Positions 1-5,595 of a stretch of DNA of 10,718 bases are shown here, in pieces. Both the position numbers and the translations under genes were made by a program. The notes under the pieces were generated by a model. It was not told the origin of the DNA. It saw only the letters and a list, made by a program, of their open reading frames with translations, and made no database searches. The stretch comes from Thermocladium sp049965935 (GTDB lineage Archaea > Thermoproteota > Thermoprotei > Thermoproteales > Thermocladiaceae). Each line of letters starts with the position of its first letter. Position 1 is the stretch's first letter. The stretch covers positions 1-10,718 of the forward strand of contig JBMFVP010000055.1 in NCBI GenBank assembly GCA_049965935.1, given 5' to 3'.

Positions 1-1
1 G

Positions 2-463
2 TACGGCAATCCGATCGACTACGTGAACTTCCAGCTCGCGCCGCTTAACGGAATTATACCGCCGTTCTCCTTCAGAACCAAATACATGTGGGTTGGCACA
101 ACTGTAAACGAATCGGGTTATGAAGCTAGGCTCCTCCAGCCGGCGGCAAGCAGAGTGCTCTGGTACAACGGGAGCGGCGAGTTCGATACATCCTTTAATG
201 TTCAGTTTGCAACAAGCAACTATGGAACATATGAGAACGTCTACTGGAAGTTCATCGGCAACAACACCGGGCCGAAGGAGATACAGCTCTACAACGACAA
301 CGCCGCGCTGGTCACAATAAACGTGAGCAACACACATGTGTGGATCCTGGTGCCGCCCTTTGCGGTTTGGAAGCAGGAAGTGCCTCCGAACTACCCGTTC
401 CCCCAGTACGTGAACATAACGAACGCGCCCCTGCCGCCTTGGTGGGGTCAGAGCGCGCTCTAG
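2..463 (+). CDS. extracellular-type protein, 3' end of a gene (5' partial)
   Basis: The frame is open to the left edge of the window (reading Y-G-N-P-I-D-Y before the first in-window GTG at 23), so I treat this as the C-terminal 153 residues of a longer gene rather than starting it at 23. It ends with TAG at 461-463. The product is rich in aromatic residues, Asn, Thr and Pro, has several N-glycosylation sequons (NES, NGS, NNT, NVS, NIT) and has no charged clusters. This is the look of a beta-rich secreted or surface protein of a hyperthermophilic archaeon. The last 25 residues are Pro/Trp-rich (PPNYPFPQY, PLPPWWGQ) and there is no C-terminal membrane anchor. I do not recognise a family. No downstream gene overlaps it, and the next ORF begins about 140 bp later. 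Confidence 0.6.
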   Translation, partial: YGNPIDYVNFQLAPLNGIIPPFSFRTKYMWVGTTVNESGYEARLLQPAASRVLWYNGSGEFDTSFNVQFATSNYGTYENVYWKFIGNNTGPKEIQLYNDNAALVTINVSNTHVWILVPPFAVWKQEVPPNYPFPQYVNITNAPLPPWWGQSAL

Positions 464-603
464 CCCTGGCTAAAACGCGTTTGAGAGGGCAAAAGTCAGC
501 ACAGACACCTGTCTTTTGTTAAAACATGCCCAGAGAAGCACACTTGGGGCGCTCTCTATGATCTCGCGCAAAAAACTGGACAGGATTTGAACCGAAAACT
601 TTA

Positions 604-954
604 TTGCCTGCCCCCGGTCAAGTGCCATCGCTCGTATTTGCCTATGCAATTAACGGTAAAGTATCGTTCAGCTATACTGCAACGCAGCCGTTCATAACAA
701 TCATAGAGACCCCTACGACCGGCGCATCTATGTGGACATGGGGAGAAAAGAACGGCGAATACGCCTACCTGTTCAGGGACCCCATAATAATCGGCAAGGG
801 CCTTGTCATAAACTTAACGTTCCTGAAGCCCGTTCCATGGGTGCTCAGCCTGCAGCAATTAATGCAGCCAACTACATCAACTGCCCCATCCACCACTACA
901 TCAACATCCACCACTACATCATCAACTCCGCCATCATATACTTGGGGAGGGTAA
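604..954 (+). CDS. small secreted-type hypothetical protein with Thr/Ser-rich tail; probably a truncated gene
   Basis: A 116-codon ORF from TTG at 604 to TAA at 952-954. The same frame is open back to 562, after a TGA at 559, without a better start. There is no signal peptide, although the body (VSFSYTATQPFITIIETP, then a hydrophobic LVINLTFLKPVPWVL) looks like part of a beta-rich exported protein. Residues from about 90 to 110 are almost only Thr, Ser and Pro, a composition archaeal exoproteins use as a glycosylated stalk before a membrane anchor; here the protein stops 6 residues later without an anchor. The stalk is encoded by an 18-bp tandem repeat (888-923). I infer the C-terminal remnant of a larger surface protein, or a stalk that lost its anchor. 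No family recognised. The TATA-like CTTTATT overlaps the TTG and cannot serve it. Confidence 0.4.
   Translation: MPAPGQVPSLVFAYAINGKVSFSYTATQPFITIIETPTTGASMWTWGEKNGEYAYLFRDPIIIGKGLVINLTFLKPVPWVLSLQQLMQPTTSTAPSTTTSTSTTTSSTPPSYTWGG
888..923 (+). repeat. two tandem 18-bp units encoding Thr/Ser stalk
   Basis: ATCCACCACTACATCAAC at 888-905 is followed directly by ATCCACCACTACATCATC at 906-923, a one-base difference. In the ORF at 604-954 the units encode Ser/Thr-rich hexapeptides. Such units can expand and contract by slippage. Confidence 0.7.
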
Positions 955-1138
955 AATAGTGAATCGAGCTTTCGCTCCATCAAATAAAATAATCTTTCTT
1001 CCCTTTCGCATTCTTACATTAAAACCAATTCAGCTCTATTACCGTAAACATTGATATTGATGTTGCTTATCCACATCCGCGCTAGGCATGTAGCGCTCGC
1101 CCTGAGAGGTGGTGGATGGCTTACCAGAAGAAGTGCTG
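955..1138. other. intergenic stretch, nothing recognised
   Basis: About 180 bp between the small Thr/Ser-rich ORF and the 3' end of the ATPase pseudogene. I saw no ORF of credible composition, no repeat and no clear promoter on either strand. Confidence 0.5.
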
Positions 1139-1580
1139 CTAATCTTTTGCCAGCCATTTCCATGCAGGCACTATCCTAATCCCATCCCCATCCTCCTCGT
1201 TAAGCGTGATCAATATTCCCTCCCTTAAGTGCAAGGAATCCATTCCCCGCCTTAACCTCTTCACGTGGGAATCATCGATCTCCAACGAAACCTCTATCAA
1301 TGCATTACTTTCTCCTTTTTTTTTTTTTGAAAGGAAGTCTATTTCTCCTTCCTTATCGACTCGGTAGTACCATACCTCCCACCCCCCGTTGGAGGAGGTT
1401 CCTCACAGTCTTCAATAAGATGAAGGTCTTCCCGCATCTCCTGGGTCCCGTGATAATGCTGATGTAAGGGGACGAGAGGTCCAGCTCAACCTTCCTGAGT
1501 ATCTCCTTAACGTACCTCAGTCCTTCAACATATTCCTCCGTTATGTCGGAGAGCTTCGTATGGAGTATAAATCCAAACAT
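1139..1580 (-). pseudogene. archaeal AAA/DUF4143-type ATPase, internally deleted and frameshifted
   Basis: Reading the minus strand from ATG at 1580, the first ~65 residues are the N-terminus of an archaeal P-loop ATPase: an amphipathic lead, then YISIITGPRRCGKT (Walker A) followed by FILLKTVRNLL. This frame then hits a stop at about 1353. From around 1376-1390 another frame takes over and reads WEVWYYRVDKEGEIDFL, a poly-Lys stretch, ALIEVSLE, and finally IRIVPAWKWLAKD with TAG at 1139-1141. That is the C-terminal DUF4143/PD-(D/E)xK-like domain of the same kind of protein, with the conserved E-I-D-F and I-E-V strands. Family members are about 350-450 residues; here about 145 codons remain, so Walker B, the sensor region and the winged helix are missing. 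The junction lies in a G-run (about 1381-1390). The role of this family is poorly known. A second ATPase relic lies across truA at 2795. Confidence 0.75.
1316..1328. repeat. homopolymer run of 13 T (13 A on the coding strand)
   Basis: An uninterrupted T13. In the C-terminal frame of the ATPase pseudogene it encodes Ser-Lys-Lys-Lys-Lys and keeps the frame intact. It is a natural slippage hotspot and a possible sequencing-error site. Confidence 0.9.
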
Positions 1581-1587
1581 AATGATT

Positions 1588-1592
1588 TCACC
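1588..1592 (-). promoter_or_regulatory. Shine-Dalgarno-like GGTGA before the ATPase pseudogene
   Basis: On the minus strand GGTGA lies 7 bases upstream of the ATG at 1580 and matches the archaeal anti-SD (complement of GATCACC). It supports 1580 as the original start of the decayed ATPase gene. Confidence 0.4.
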
Positions 1593-1707
1593 GCATAATT
1601 GCGATCCCAGCGTTTTTGATCAAACGGAGCGAGTCCTCTGAGCTTCATGTCCCCCTCAACATAGTGGAGACATAGTCTTCGGGAACAATACCAATTAATT
1701 CCCATAG

Positions 1708-1759
1708 GAGAGACTGCCCCGAGGAATCAGTCTCTCGGTGCCTAAGGGGATAGCTCACC
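1708..1759 (+). ncRNA. candidate structured RNA (two adjacent hairpins) upstream of truA
   Basis: GAGAGACTG (1708-1716) and CAGTCTCTC (1728-1736) form a perfect 9-bp stem with an 11-base loop, CCCCGAGGAAT. Immediately after it, GGTG (1737-1740) can pair with CACC (1756-1759). The first loop (CCCC, 1717-1720) can also pair with GGGG (1745-1748) in the second, so a kissing or alternative fold is possible. The structure ends 28 bases before the first truA ATG. It may be a leader element of truA, a stand-alone small RNA or a DNA palindrome. No C/D-box or ACA motif is evident, and I did not recognise a known riboswitch. Confidence 0.3.
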
Positions 1760-1787
1760 CATGCTTTCCAAACGGGGATAGAGCTAA

Positions 1788-2627
1788 ATGGTATTCTGTT
1801 ATCCGGTATCGATGACGGTCAGGATAGCTTACTTAGTGATGTACGATGGATCCGCATTCAATGGATTCTCGGGAGGCAAGGGGAGCGTGGAGCACGTGAT
1901 TGGAAGGGTTCTCTCCAGGTTAAATGGTTCACCCGTGAGGTTGGAGAAGGCGTCCCGCACTGATCCAGGGGTCTCCGCACTGATGAACGTGGTGGCAGTG
2001 GACCTGAGCCATGAGTTGAAGATCGGATTGATAAATTCTAAACTACCCCGTCAAGTCAGGGTGTGGGGGGCAGCCCAGGTGCCACCCAGCTTCAATCCCA
2101 GGAAGGCGATGCAGAGGACCTACATATACTTCTCCCCATCTATGGGTGAGGACTTGGAGTCGATGAGGAGGGCCGCGGCCGTGTTCGTTGGTAGGCACGA
2201 TCTTCGGAATTACATGATTAGGGACGGCAGCCCCACTGTGGTGGAGATACATGAGGTAAATGTAGAGGAAATTAACGGCACTATCAGCGTGGAGTTTAAG
2301 GGCCGCGGCTTCCGCAACAAGATGCTTAGGAAGATAATGCACGCCATATTGATGGTGGGAAGGGGAGCATTGAGTATAGATAGCCTGCGGAGAACCATAG
2401 ACACGGAGGAGGACATTCCCATGCCTCCCCACCAACCGCATGGCTTGGTTCTCAAGGAGGTTAGATACGAGAATCAGCCAAGCTTCTCTATCGACAGAGC
2501 AGCGCTTTCATACTTCGCCAGGTACTTAAAGGATAGACTAACCGAAATCAATGCGATGAGCGCATCGTATGAACTAATGCTGCGCAGCGCTATGGATGGA
2601 TACTGGAACGGAGATTCGAGTCCCTAG
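1788..2627 (+). CDS. truA: tRNA pseudouridine(38-40) synthase TruA
   Basis: TruA converts uridines in the anticodon arm (positions 38-40) of tRNAs to pseudouridine in the cytoplasm. The sequence shows the family landmarks in order: a first beta strand ending in YDGSAFNGF (residues 19-27), the catalytic loop SRTDPGVSA with the nucleophilic Asp at residue 59, RTYIYF near 110, FVGRHDLRNYMIRD (compare the FxGxHDF motif), then the second-domain motif RGFRNKMLRKIMHAILMVGRG that closes the active site. The length of 279 residues fits archaeal TruA. Start choice: ATG 1788 has GGGGAT 8 bases upstream, but the family homology only begins around MTVRIAYLVMYDG, so ATG 1812 (271 residues) is a real alternative. 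The gene is a singleton with ATPase debris on both sides. The ORF is intact and ends at TAG 2625-2627. Confidence 0.9.
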   Translation: MVFCYPVSMTVRIAYLVMYDGSAFNGFSGGKGSVEHVIGRVLSRLNGSPVRLEKASRTDPGVSALMNVVAVDLSHELKIGLINSKLPRQVRVWGAAQVPPSFNPRKAMQRTYIYFSPSMGEDLESMRRAAAVFVGRHDLRNYMIRDGSPTVVEIHEVNVEEINGTISVEFKGRGFRNKMLRKIMHAILMVGRGALSIDSLRRTIDTEEDIPMPPHQPHGLVLKEVRYENQPSFSIDRAALSYFARYLKDRLTEINAMSASYELMLRSAMDGYWNGDSSP

Positions 2628-2685
2628 CTGCTCCCCATATGCTCACCAAGATCATTTATCAATAATTTCAACTATTAACAGCACC

Positions 2686-2704
2686 ACTAGTTACTAATAC
2701 GGCT
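2686..2704 (+). repeat. direct repeat copy 1 (ACTAGTTACTAATACGGCT)
   Basis: 18 of 19 bases match 2782-2800, which spans the start codon of the second ATPase relic. In this copy the ATG is changed to ACG. Partial similarity continues into CTGTAATAT versus CTGTAAAATAT. It looks like a duplicated promoter/start region or a recombination scar. Confidence 0.7.
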
Positions 2705-2760
2705 ATCTTTCTGTAATATCATTATGAAATAATGCTGGACTCGCATTACTTCGACGTAAA

Positions 2761-2771
2761 ATCCTTATAAG
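2761..2771 (+). promoter_or_regulatory. archaeal TATA box of the second ATPase relic
   Basis: ATCCTTATAAG lies with its TTATAA centre about 29 bp before the ATG at 2795, the spacing expected for a leaderless archaeal transcript. Confidence 0.45.
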
Positions 2772-2781
2772 GGTTAGCCCT

Positions 2782-2800
2782 ACTAGTTACTAATATGGCT
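2782..2800 (+). repeat. direct repeat copy 2 (ACTAGTTACTAATATGGCT)
   Basis: Partner of 2686-2704, offset by 96 bp. It contains the ATG (2795) of the ATPase relic. Confidence 0.7.
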
Positions 2801-3038
2801 CTGTAAAATATTTGACCCATATCCTAAGACCGATAGGAGAGACATCTTAGATAACGAAGATACAATAAATGAAGTGGAAAAGCTAATCGAGGGAAAATTC
2901 TGGGCCCTAATAGGACCTAAGAGGACCAGTAAACCCTCAATTCTAAATAAAGCAACAAGGCCCATTAATTCTTGGAGATATATGGAGATTTTTAACTTCA
3001 AAAATGCCATTACCCCACAGGAAATGTATGGCAAGTAA
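2795..3038 (+). pseudogene. archaeal P-loop ATPase N-terminus, frameshifted and truncated
   Basis: ATG-GCT-CTG at 2795 is followed by one extra T (2804); skipping it gives MAL-KIFDPYPKTDRRDILD, the standard N-terminus of the archaeal ATPase family, then EDTINEVEKLIEGKFWALIG and a Walker A that has decayed to GPKRTSKPS (usual form GPRRxGKTS). The frame continues through SWRYMEIFNFKNAITPQEMYGK to TAA at 3036-3038, where these proteins normally have another 250 or more residues. So three lesions are visible: an early +1 frameshift, loss of the Walker A Gly and Thr, and loss of most of the ATPase and the C-terminal domain. It converges on the 3' end of the kinase gene 38 bp away. Family assignment rests on the N-terminal motif and on the P-loop position; no function can remain. 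Confidence 0.7.
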
Positions 3039-3076
3039 TAAATGAATAGAAGACCAAGCCCACTCAAGGATGAGGC

Positions 3077-4144
3077 CTAGGGGATCACATTTGCCCCGGG
3101 CTCTATGGAGACGACCCAGGACTTATTGCTTAATCCCTCGACTGCCCGCGTCGCTGCCTCGGCATCCTCAAATAGAGCCACCACGCTTCCCCCCATGCCT
3201 GCCCCGCTCAGCTTAGCCCCAAGGGCCCCCAAGTCCATTAATCTATTCCGTATGGCTTCTATCTCTGGTACGCTGACGTCGTATAAGTCCCTCAGCATCT
3301 CGTGCTGCTCGTTCATAACTTTCCCCACAACCCTCGCCGAGGGCCTGGGCTTCCTTAACTCGGCCAGAACGGCCTTGGTGGACTGATTCATCTTTATGGT
3401 GAACTCAATCCTCCGCCTCTGCACGTAGCTCAGCGAGCCCAGGTATGCAATCGCCTCCCTGCCAATCCAGTCCCAATCCACTTGGTCCAAGGGAGAATCG
3501 AGGTTGCGGCCCATTGCTTCCCCCAAGGCCCTCAACGCCTCCCTCAACTCCCTCTGCCTCTCCGCGTGGACATTGGAGGTTCTGTGCTTGACTCCGGAAT
3601 CCACCACCGCGAAGCTCAAGTCCTTTACCCCCAACTCCTCGACGGGGTAGGGCGGCCTTGTCTCTAATACTATCAATCCCCCGAAGGCTGACGCATACTG
3701 ATCCAGCCTCCCGCAGGGAATGCCCAGCTCTAAATTCTCGGCCTCGTAGGCCAGCTCGGCCAACTCCCTTCGGGTCAGACCAGTCCCAAGCAATGCATCA
3801 AACCATTTTATTATAGCCACAAGGAGGGCCGAGCTACTGCCTAATCCTGCCCCCATTGGGATCCCACTCCTAATCGTGATCTCTGCTCCACTCGTCCTCA
3901 TGCCTCTCCTCCTCATAGCCCTCAGCGCTGCTATCACGTAATCACTCCACCTCCCCGTGAACTCGCTGTCAGCGTCGACCTCATCCTGCTCTCCTAAATC
4001 GACTGACTCAACCTTGACGCAACCCGAGGACTCTCGTCCCTCCACCTCAGTCCTCAAATTAATTGCGGCGGGCACCACGGGCAAGCCCTTATAGTCCTGG
4101 TGAGTATTGAATAGATCCACCCTGCCCGGCGCTCGTGATCTCAT
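3077..4144 (-). CDS. galK: GHMP kinase, probable galactokinase
   Basis: Galactokinase phosphorylates galactose at C1 with ATP in the cytoplasm, the first Leloir step. All three GHMP motifs are present: motif 1 APGRVDLFNTHQDY (residues 5-18), motif 2 GIPMGAGLGSSSAL (94-107, the ATP phosphate loop) and motif 3 KLSGAGMGGS (311-320). PCGRLDQYASAFGG (143-156) corresponds to the galactokinase GxxDQ segment, with Asp148 as likely catalytic base. The 355 residues match archaeal galactokinases. Odd point: the galactose-contacting signature GEHTDY of classical galactokinases reads NTHQDY, so the Glu is Thr while Arg8, His15 and Asp17 are kept. Sugar specificity is therefore inferred mainly from the head-to-head galT gene. 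ATG 4144 sits about 28 bp from a strong TATA box, so the transcript should be leaderless. Stop is TAG (3077-3079). Confidence 0.8.
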   Translation of the reverse strand: MRSRAPGRVDLFNTHQDYKGLPVVPAAINLRTEVEGRESSGCVKVESVDLGEQDEVDADSEFTGRWSDYVIAALRAMRRRGMRTSGAEITIRSGIPMGAGLGSSSALLVAIIKWFDALLGTGLTRRELAELAYEAENLELGIPCGRLDQYASAFGGLIVLETRPPYPVEELGVKDLSFAVVDSGVKHRTSNVHAERQRELREALRALGEAMGRNLDSPLDQVDWDWIGREAIAYLGSLSYVQRRRIEFTIKMNQSTKAVLAELRKPRPSARVVGKVMNEQHEMLRDLYDVSVPEIEAIRNRLMDLGALGAKLSGAGMGGSVVALFEDAEAATRAVEGLSNKSWVVSIEPGANVIP

Positions 4145-4167
4145 GGATCTCGAGGGAGTAAGGGTTA

Positions 4168-4177
4168 TTTATAAATA
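4168..4177 (-). promoter_or_regulatory. TATA box of the galactokinase gene
   Basis: The plus strand reads TTTATAAATA (near-palindromic, TATTTATAAA on the minus strand). Its centre is about 28 bp from the ATG at 4144, giving a predicted start of transcription within a few bases of the start codon. Confidence 0.65.
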
Positions 4178-4409
4178 TGAGAATTAAAAAATCGAGCGGC
4201 AAGTCTTGACTTAACCATCGCCGGATCCATGCCTTGCCAAGCCATCATGCTAGTCATTCGATTGCTCAATATAGCCTATAACTATTCACAACATTCACGG
4301 TAAAATTCGCAATGGCTATTTCAATCCATGAGTCAACCATTTCTAGGAACATCTTGACCAAAAAATAAAAGGAAGTGCTTGAATAAAGCTCGGTGAGTAT
4401 TGACTTGAA
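4178..4409. other. intergenic stretch between galK promoter and TnpB mini-element
   Basis: About 230 bp. The only ORF of any interest is a 28-codon minus-strand frame (4266-4352) with a vaguely HEPN-like pattern, too short and weak to call. No repeat or hairpin stood out. The 20 bases next to the element (4390-4409) are the sequence that its RNA would carry as guide. Confidence 0.4.
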
Positions 4410-4558
4410 CTGACCTCCTCCCCGCCTTGAGGGGCGGGGGTTCCCCGAGGTCTGGAGGGTTACACCCCTTTATTGGGTGCTACTCGTCTGCCCCACTGGT
4501 ATTGCGGGGGTGAGTCGGCCCCCGCTCCCCATCTTGACTAGAGTTAACCAGTGGGGCT
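4410..4558 (-). ncRNA. candidate omegaRNA (TnpB guide RNA scaffold), copy 1
   Basis: Read 5' to 3' on the minus strand: an outer stem GCCCCACTGG/CCAGTGGGGC (4549-4558 with 4491-4500) enclosing a 7-bp GCGGGGG/CCCCCGC hairpin; then a hairpin GCACCC/GGGTGT (4475-4480 with 4462-4467); then GACCTC/GAGGTC (4447-4452 with 4412-4417) clamping a hairpin GGCGGGG-type stem (4433-4439 with 4420-4426) right at the 3' end. omegaRNAs of TnpB systems overlap the tnpB 3' end, finish at the element's right end and read into flanking DNA as guide. The guide here would begin TTCAAGTCAATACTCACCGA. Whether it is transcribed and served by a TnpB elsewhere is unknown. Confidence 0.5.
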
Positions 4559-4567
4559 AAACACTAA
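4484..4567 (-). pseudogene. possible tnpB 3' remnant frame inside the mini-element
   Basis: A 27-codon minus-strand frame (CLAPLVNSSQDGERG through NTSGADE) runs from just after an in-frame TAG to the TAG beginning at 4484, the position where the tnpB relic in copy 2 also stops (GAG-TAG-C in both). The composition suits the unstructured tail of a TnpB, but there is no catalytic motif to prove it. It coincides with the nested inverted repeat, so the same bases may have been both coding and structural RNA. Confidence 0.3.
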
Positions 4568-4577
4568 TAAAGCCAGA

Positions 4578-4587
4578 GTTTTTAAAC
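4578..4587 (+). promoter_or_regulatory. element-borne TATA box (both orientations possible)
   Basis: GTTTTTAAAC is an almost palindromic archaeal TATA box inside the left end of the mini-element. On the minus strand it would be the tnpB promoter. On the plus strand its centre lies about 34 bp before the TTG at 4616, so it could drive the headless ORF that follows. Confidence 0.4.
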
Positions 4588-4615
4588 CTTACCCAGCCCC
4601 TGGAAGGGGCGAGGC

Positions 4616-5365
4616 TTGCTTCCTCTAGTTTGTGGTTTATCAACATCAGTGGGCCCCTGGTACCTACCCATGAGCGTTACCGGATTTGAGGCTTACGTCG
4701 AGTCGCCGACTATGTATAATAATTATGGGCTAGAGAATTACCAAGTCGGCGCAATTGATTACTACGGCACTTACAGCTCCGGGGAATCAGCATTCGCAGC
4801 CACCAGTCTTGGCTCCAACTTTGGTACTGGCTGGTATCCAGCGTCAACAAGTAGTGTAAGTAGCTACGGACTAGGTATTGGTTTAAGCCCCGGGGGAGTT
4901 TCGATTTCAGTTTCGTTTTCAATGCCTACCGGCACTGAGTCCATAAGCACCTCAAATAATCCTTCCGCAACTCCCATAATTGATGGATATGAAGTCTTTA
5001 TAGCCAATTTAACCTGGACGTACAACATAGGGTATGGTAGAAGCAATGCAGCATTTCCGAATGCCTTTGAAGATGATGCTCCAGCACTATTCATTATGCC
5101 GAGCTTCGAGCCATCACAACAGTACTCCGCGGCCTTCCACGTCGATTTCGAAAATAACGCAATTACGGCTCAATACCCATGCACTTATGAGACGCTCCAA
5201 ACAATCTGGACCCAAACCACGTGGAAAGTAGTCGTTATTCCTCAATCGAGCACTACGGCGAGCCTTGTTAGATCTATCATTAGCGTGAGCGCGCCGCCTA
5301 GCTCCTATGTAAGTGGAGCAACATCATACCTAGTACCCATAATATGCCCCTACCTTAGCACCTAG
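4616..5365 (+). CDS. surface/secreted-type hypothetical protein, probably lacking its N-terminus
   Basis: A 249-codon ORF from TTG 4616 to TAG 5363-5365; ATG 4670 (MSVTGFEAYV) is an alternative start. The frame opens only after TAA at 4583, within the mini-element. The product is rich in Ser, Thr, Tyr, Gly and Asn, with few charges, two Cys near the C-terminus (YPCTYE, IICPY) and no membrane segment, as in archaeal exoproteins. There is no signal peptide, although such a protein needs one, so the natural 5' end was probably removed when the TnpB mini-element inserted or by a later deletion. The remaining frame is long and intact, so expression from the element's TATA box is possible. No family recognised; I could not align it convincingly to the large exoprotein at 7219. 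Confidence 0.5.
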   Translation: MLPLVCGLSTSVGPWYLPMSVTGFEAYVESPTMYNNYGLENYQVGAIDYYGTYSSGESAFAATSLGSNFGTGWYPASTSSVSSYGLGIGLSPGGVSISVSFSMPTGTESISTSNNPSATPIIDGYEVFIANLTWTYNIGYGRSNAAFPNAFEDDAPALFIMPSFEPSQQYSAAFHVDFENNAITAQYPCTYETLQTIWTQTTWKVVVIPQSSTTASLVRSIISVSAPPSSYVSGATSYLVPIICPYLST

Positions 5366-5595
5366 TCGATGAGCCCATTGAAACCTCTTGCAAACGCGGA
5401 GCCCAGCAATACGTAGGTGATGAATTCCCAATACTTGGATCACCATCCTCCTAATGCTCATGAATATCCACCAGAGAGGACTGCAATCGCCGCAACTAGA
5501 CATATAGTAGGGCTCTAATCGATGAGCCAAAATACATAGGTCCCCCTGAACAGCTACCACAGCAATAACTGATAACGCGACATCCCTAGCCAAGT
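5362..5595 (-). pseudogene. possible degraded membrane-protein gene, 3' part
   Basis: One minus-strand frame reads LFRGTYVFWLID-stop-SPTICLVAAIAVLSGGYS-stop-ALGGW-stop-SKYWEFITYVLLGSAFARGF and ends at TAG 5362-5364. It looks like hydrophobic membrane spans broken by stops, each one base from a sense codon, as in a decayed transporter-like gene. An 87-codon open frame on the same strand (5330-5593) has a less natural composition. Its end overlaps the stop of the ORF at 4616 in the shared CTAG. Composition only; no motif to name a family. Confidence 0.25.

Larger units (their letters stand above)
4410..4616 (-). mobile_element. IS200/IS605-type (TnpB family) mini-element, no intact transposase
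   Basis: The minus-strand 3' boundary is the conserved end GGCGGGGAGGAGGTCAG (4410 on the plus strand), shared without gaps with a second copy at 10561. The other boundary is put near the hairpin GCCCCT-GGA-AGGGGC (4596-4610), followed by GAGGCTTGC, which resembles the left end of crenarchaeal IS605-like elements; its exact position is uncertain by several bases. Between the ends there is no transposase, only a 27-codon remnant frame ending in GADE-stop at the same TAG as copy 2. This is what an internally deleted, non-autonomous derivative would look like. It would need TnpA supplied in trans to move. Such elements make no target duplication, and none is seen. Confidence 0.6.

Noticed and set aside
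578..595. TGGACAGGATTTGAACCG resembles the T-arm of a tRNA on the minus strand
   Set aside because: Only two of five T-stem pairs form, there is no acceptor stem or anticodon arm, and no integrase is nearby. I take it as chance.
2783..3067. Minus-strand 94-codon hydrophobic ORF
   Set aside because: Antisense to the ATPase relic, whose plus-strand frame shows real family motifs.
4266..4352. 28-codon minus-strand ORF with a HEPN-like W-x-x-A-x-x-N pattern
   Set aside because: Too short, no partner nucleotidyltransferase gene, and the pattern is weak.
4616..5365. Thermopsin-like (peptidase A5) identity for the surface-type ORF
   Set aside because: The general look is similar to archaeal exoproteins, but I could not find the conserved thermopsin motifs.
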